DNA of 5,884 bases from Clostridia bacterium (lineage in GTDB: Bacteria > Bacillota_A > Clostridia > Lachnospirales > Lachnospiraceae). Shown in pieces: positions 5,641 through 5,884 of the stretch (the first letter of the stretch is position 1; the number at the start of each line of letters is the position of its first letter). The DNA lies in the NCBI GenBank assembly GCA_012515365.1, contig JAAYYM010000691.1, forward strand, positions 1 through 5,884. The letters run 5' to 3'. The translations under genes and the position numbers were made by a program. The notes under the pieces were generated by a model. The model did no database searches. It saw only the letters and a list, made by a program, of their open reading frames with translations, and was not told the DNA's origin.

Positions 5641-5641
5641 G
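5634..5641 (+). promoter_or_regulatory. Ribosome binding site of rplU
   Basis: AGGAGGTG is a near-perfect Shine-Dalgarno sequence; AGGAGG ends 6 nt before the ATG at 5646. No complementary CCTCC-type sequence exists in the leader, so direct sequestration of the site by pairing is not apparent. Confidence 0.85.
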
Positions 5642-5645
5642 CCTT

Positions 5646-5884
5646 ATGTACGCAATTATTGCAACAGGCGGAAAACAGTACAAAGTAGCTGAAGGTGATG
5701 TGATCAAAGTTGAAAAACTTGGCGCAGAAGCCGGAGAATCTGTTACATTTGATCAGGTTTTGGCCATCAGTGATAAGAAGCTTGTAGTTGGTGATCCTAC
5801 AGTAGCTAATGCAACTGTATCAGCAACAGTAGTTGAAAATGGTAAAGCTAAAAAAGTTATCGTTTACAAGTATAAGAGAAAAAG
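5646..5884 (+). CDS. rplU: Large ribosomal subunit protein bL21, N-terminal 79 codons (3' end outside the window)
   Basis: The start [20 protein letters not shown] is the signature opening of bL21. The conserved FDQVL (35-39), VGDPTV (48-53) and VIVYKYKRK (71-79) elements follow in the family's spacing. bL21 is a small beta-barrel protein of about 100 residues that binds 23S rRNA in the large subunit, so roughly 20-25 C-terminal residues, including the usual GHRQ-containing tail, lie beyond the right edge. It has its own strong promoter and structured leader. In Firmicutes rplU is normally followed by the gene for the L27-processing protease Prp (ysxB) and by rpmA (bL27); this is expected downstream but not visible here. 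Confidence 0.97.
   Translation, partial: MYAIIATGGKQYKVAEGDVIKVEKLGAEAGESVTFDQVLAISDKKLVVGDPTVANATVSATVVENGKAKKVIVYKYKRK

Noticed and set aside
5563..5645. Metabolite riboswitch or T-box in the rplU leader
   Set aside because: The leader is only about 83 nt, with no T-box sequence, no terminator/antiterminator pair and no known riboswitch core. A ribosomal-protein leader fits better.

Overview
The window looks like a chromosomal segment from a low-GC Gram-positive bacterium of the class Clostridia, most likely in or near the Lachnospiraceae. This is an inference from A/T-rich codon use, strong AGGAGG ribosome binding sites, a fused HisIE protein, and the block radical SAM (TIGR03960-like), DUF2344, RNase E/G, rplU, which is typical of that group. 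All seven genes lie on the + strand. No mobile element, tRNA, rRNA or CRISPR array was seen.

Left part (1-1209): the 3' end of a histidine-biosynthesis gene, hisIE, enters from outside the window and is probably the tail of a his operon. Eighteen bases after its stop comes a gene for a secreted 257-residue protein with three InlB/Listeria-Bacteroides-type repeats. A clear intrinsic terminator closes this transcription unit.

Middle part (1210-5471): a likely new promoter sits just past the terminator. It is followed by four closely packed genes: a 114-residue single-pass membrane protein of unknown function, a 621-residue radical SAM protein with a B12-binding-like N-terminal part (TIGR03960-like), a 245-residue DUF2344 protein whose start lies inside the end of the radical SAM gene, and a short RNase E/G family endoribonuclease. 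Gaps are 21 bp, a 17-bp overlap and 24 bp, so co-transcription is likely. The radical SAM/DUF2344 pair has, to my knowledge, no established function. Its position beside an RNA-processing enzyme and a ribosomal protein gene suggests, without proving, a role in RNA or translation.

Right part (5472-5884): an A/T-rich spacer leads to a near-consensus extended -10 promoter. A structured leader of about 80 nt, consistent with the L21 leader RNA of Firmicutes, precedes rplU (ribosomal protein L21), which runs off the right edge. L21 supply is therefore probably controlled separately from the upstream genes, although no terminator separates the RNase gene from this promoter.

Most of the window is ordinary housekeeping chromosome. 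The points most worth a second look are the uncharacterised radical SAM/DUF2344 pair with its overlapping junction, the RNase E/G without its usual zinc-link cysteines, the alternative pairing possible in the L21 leader, and the two lineage-specific-looking genes (InlB-repeat protein and membrane protein).
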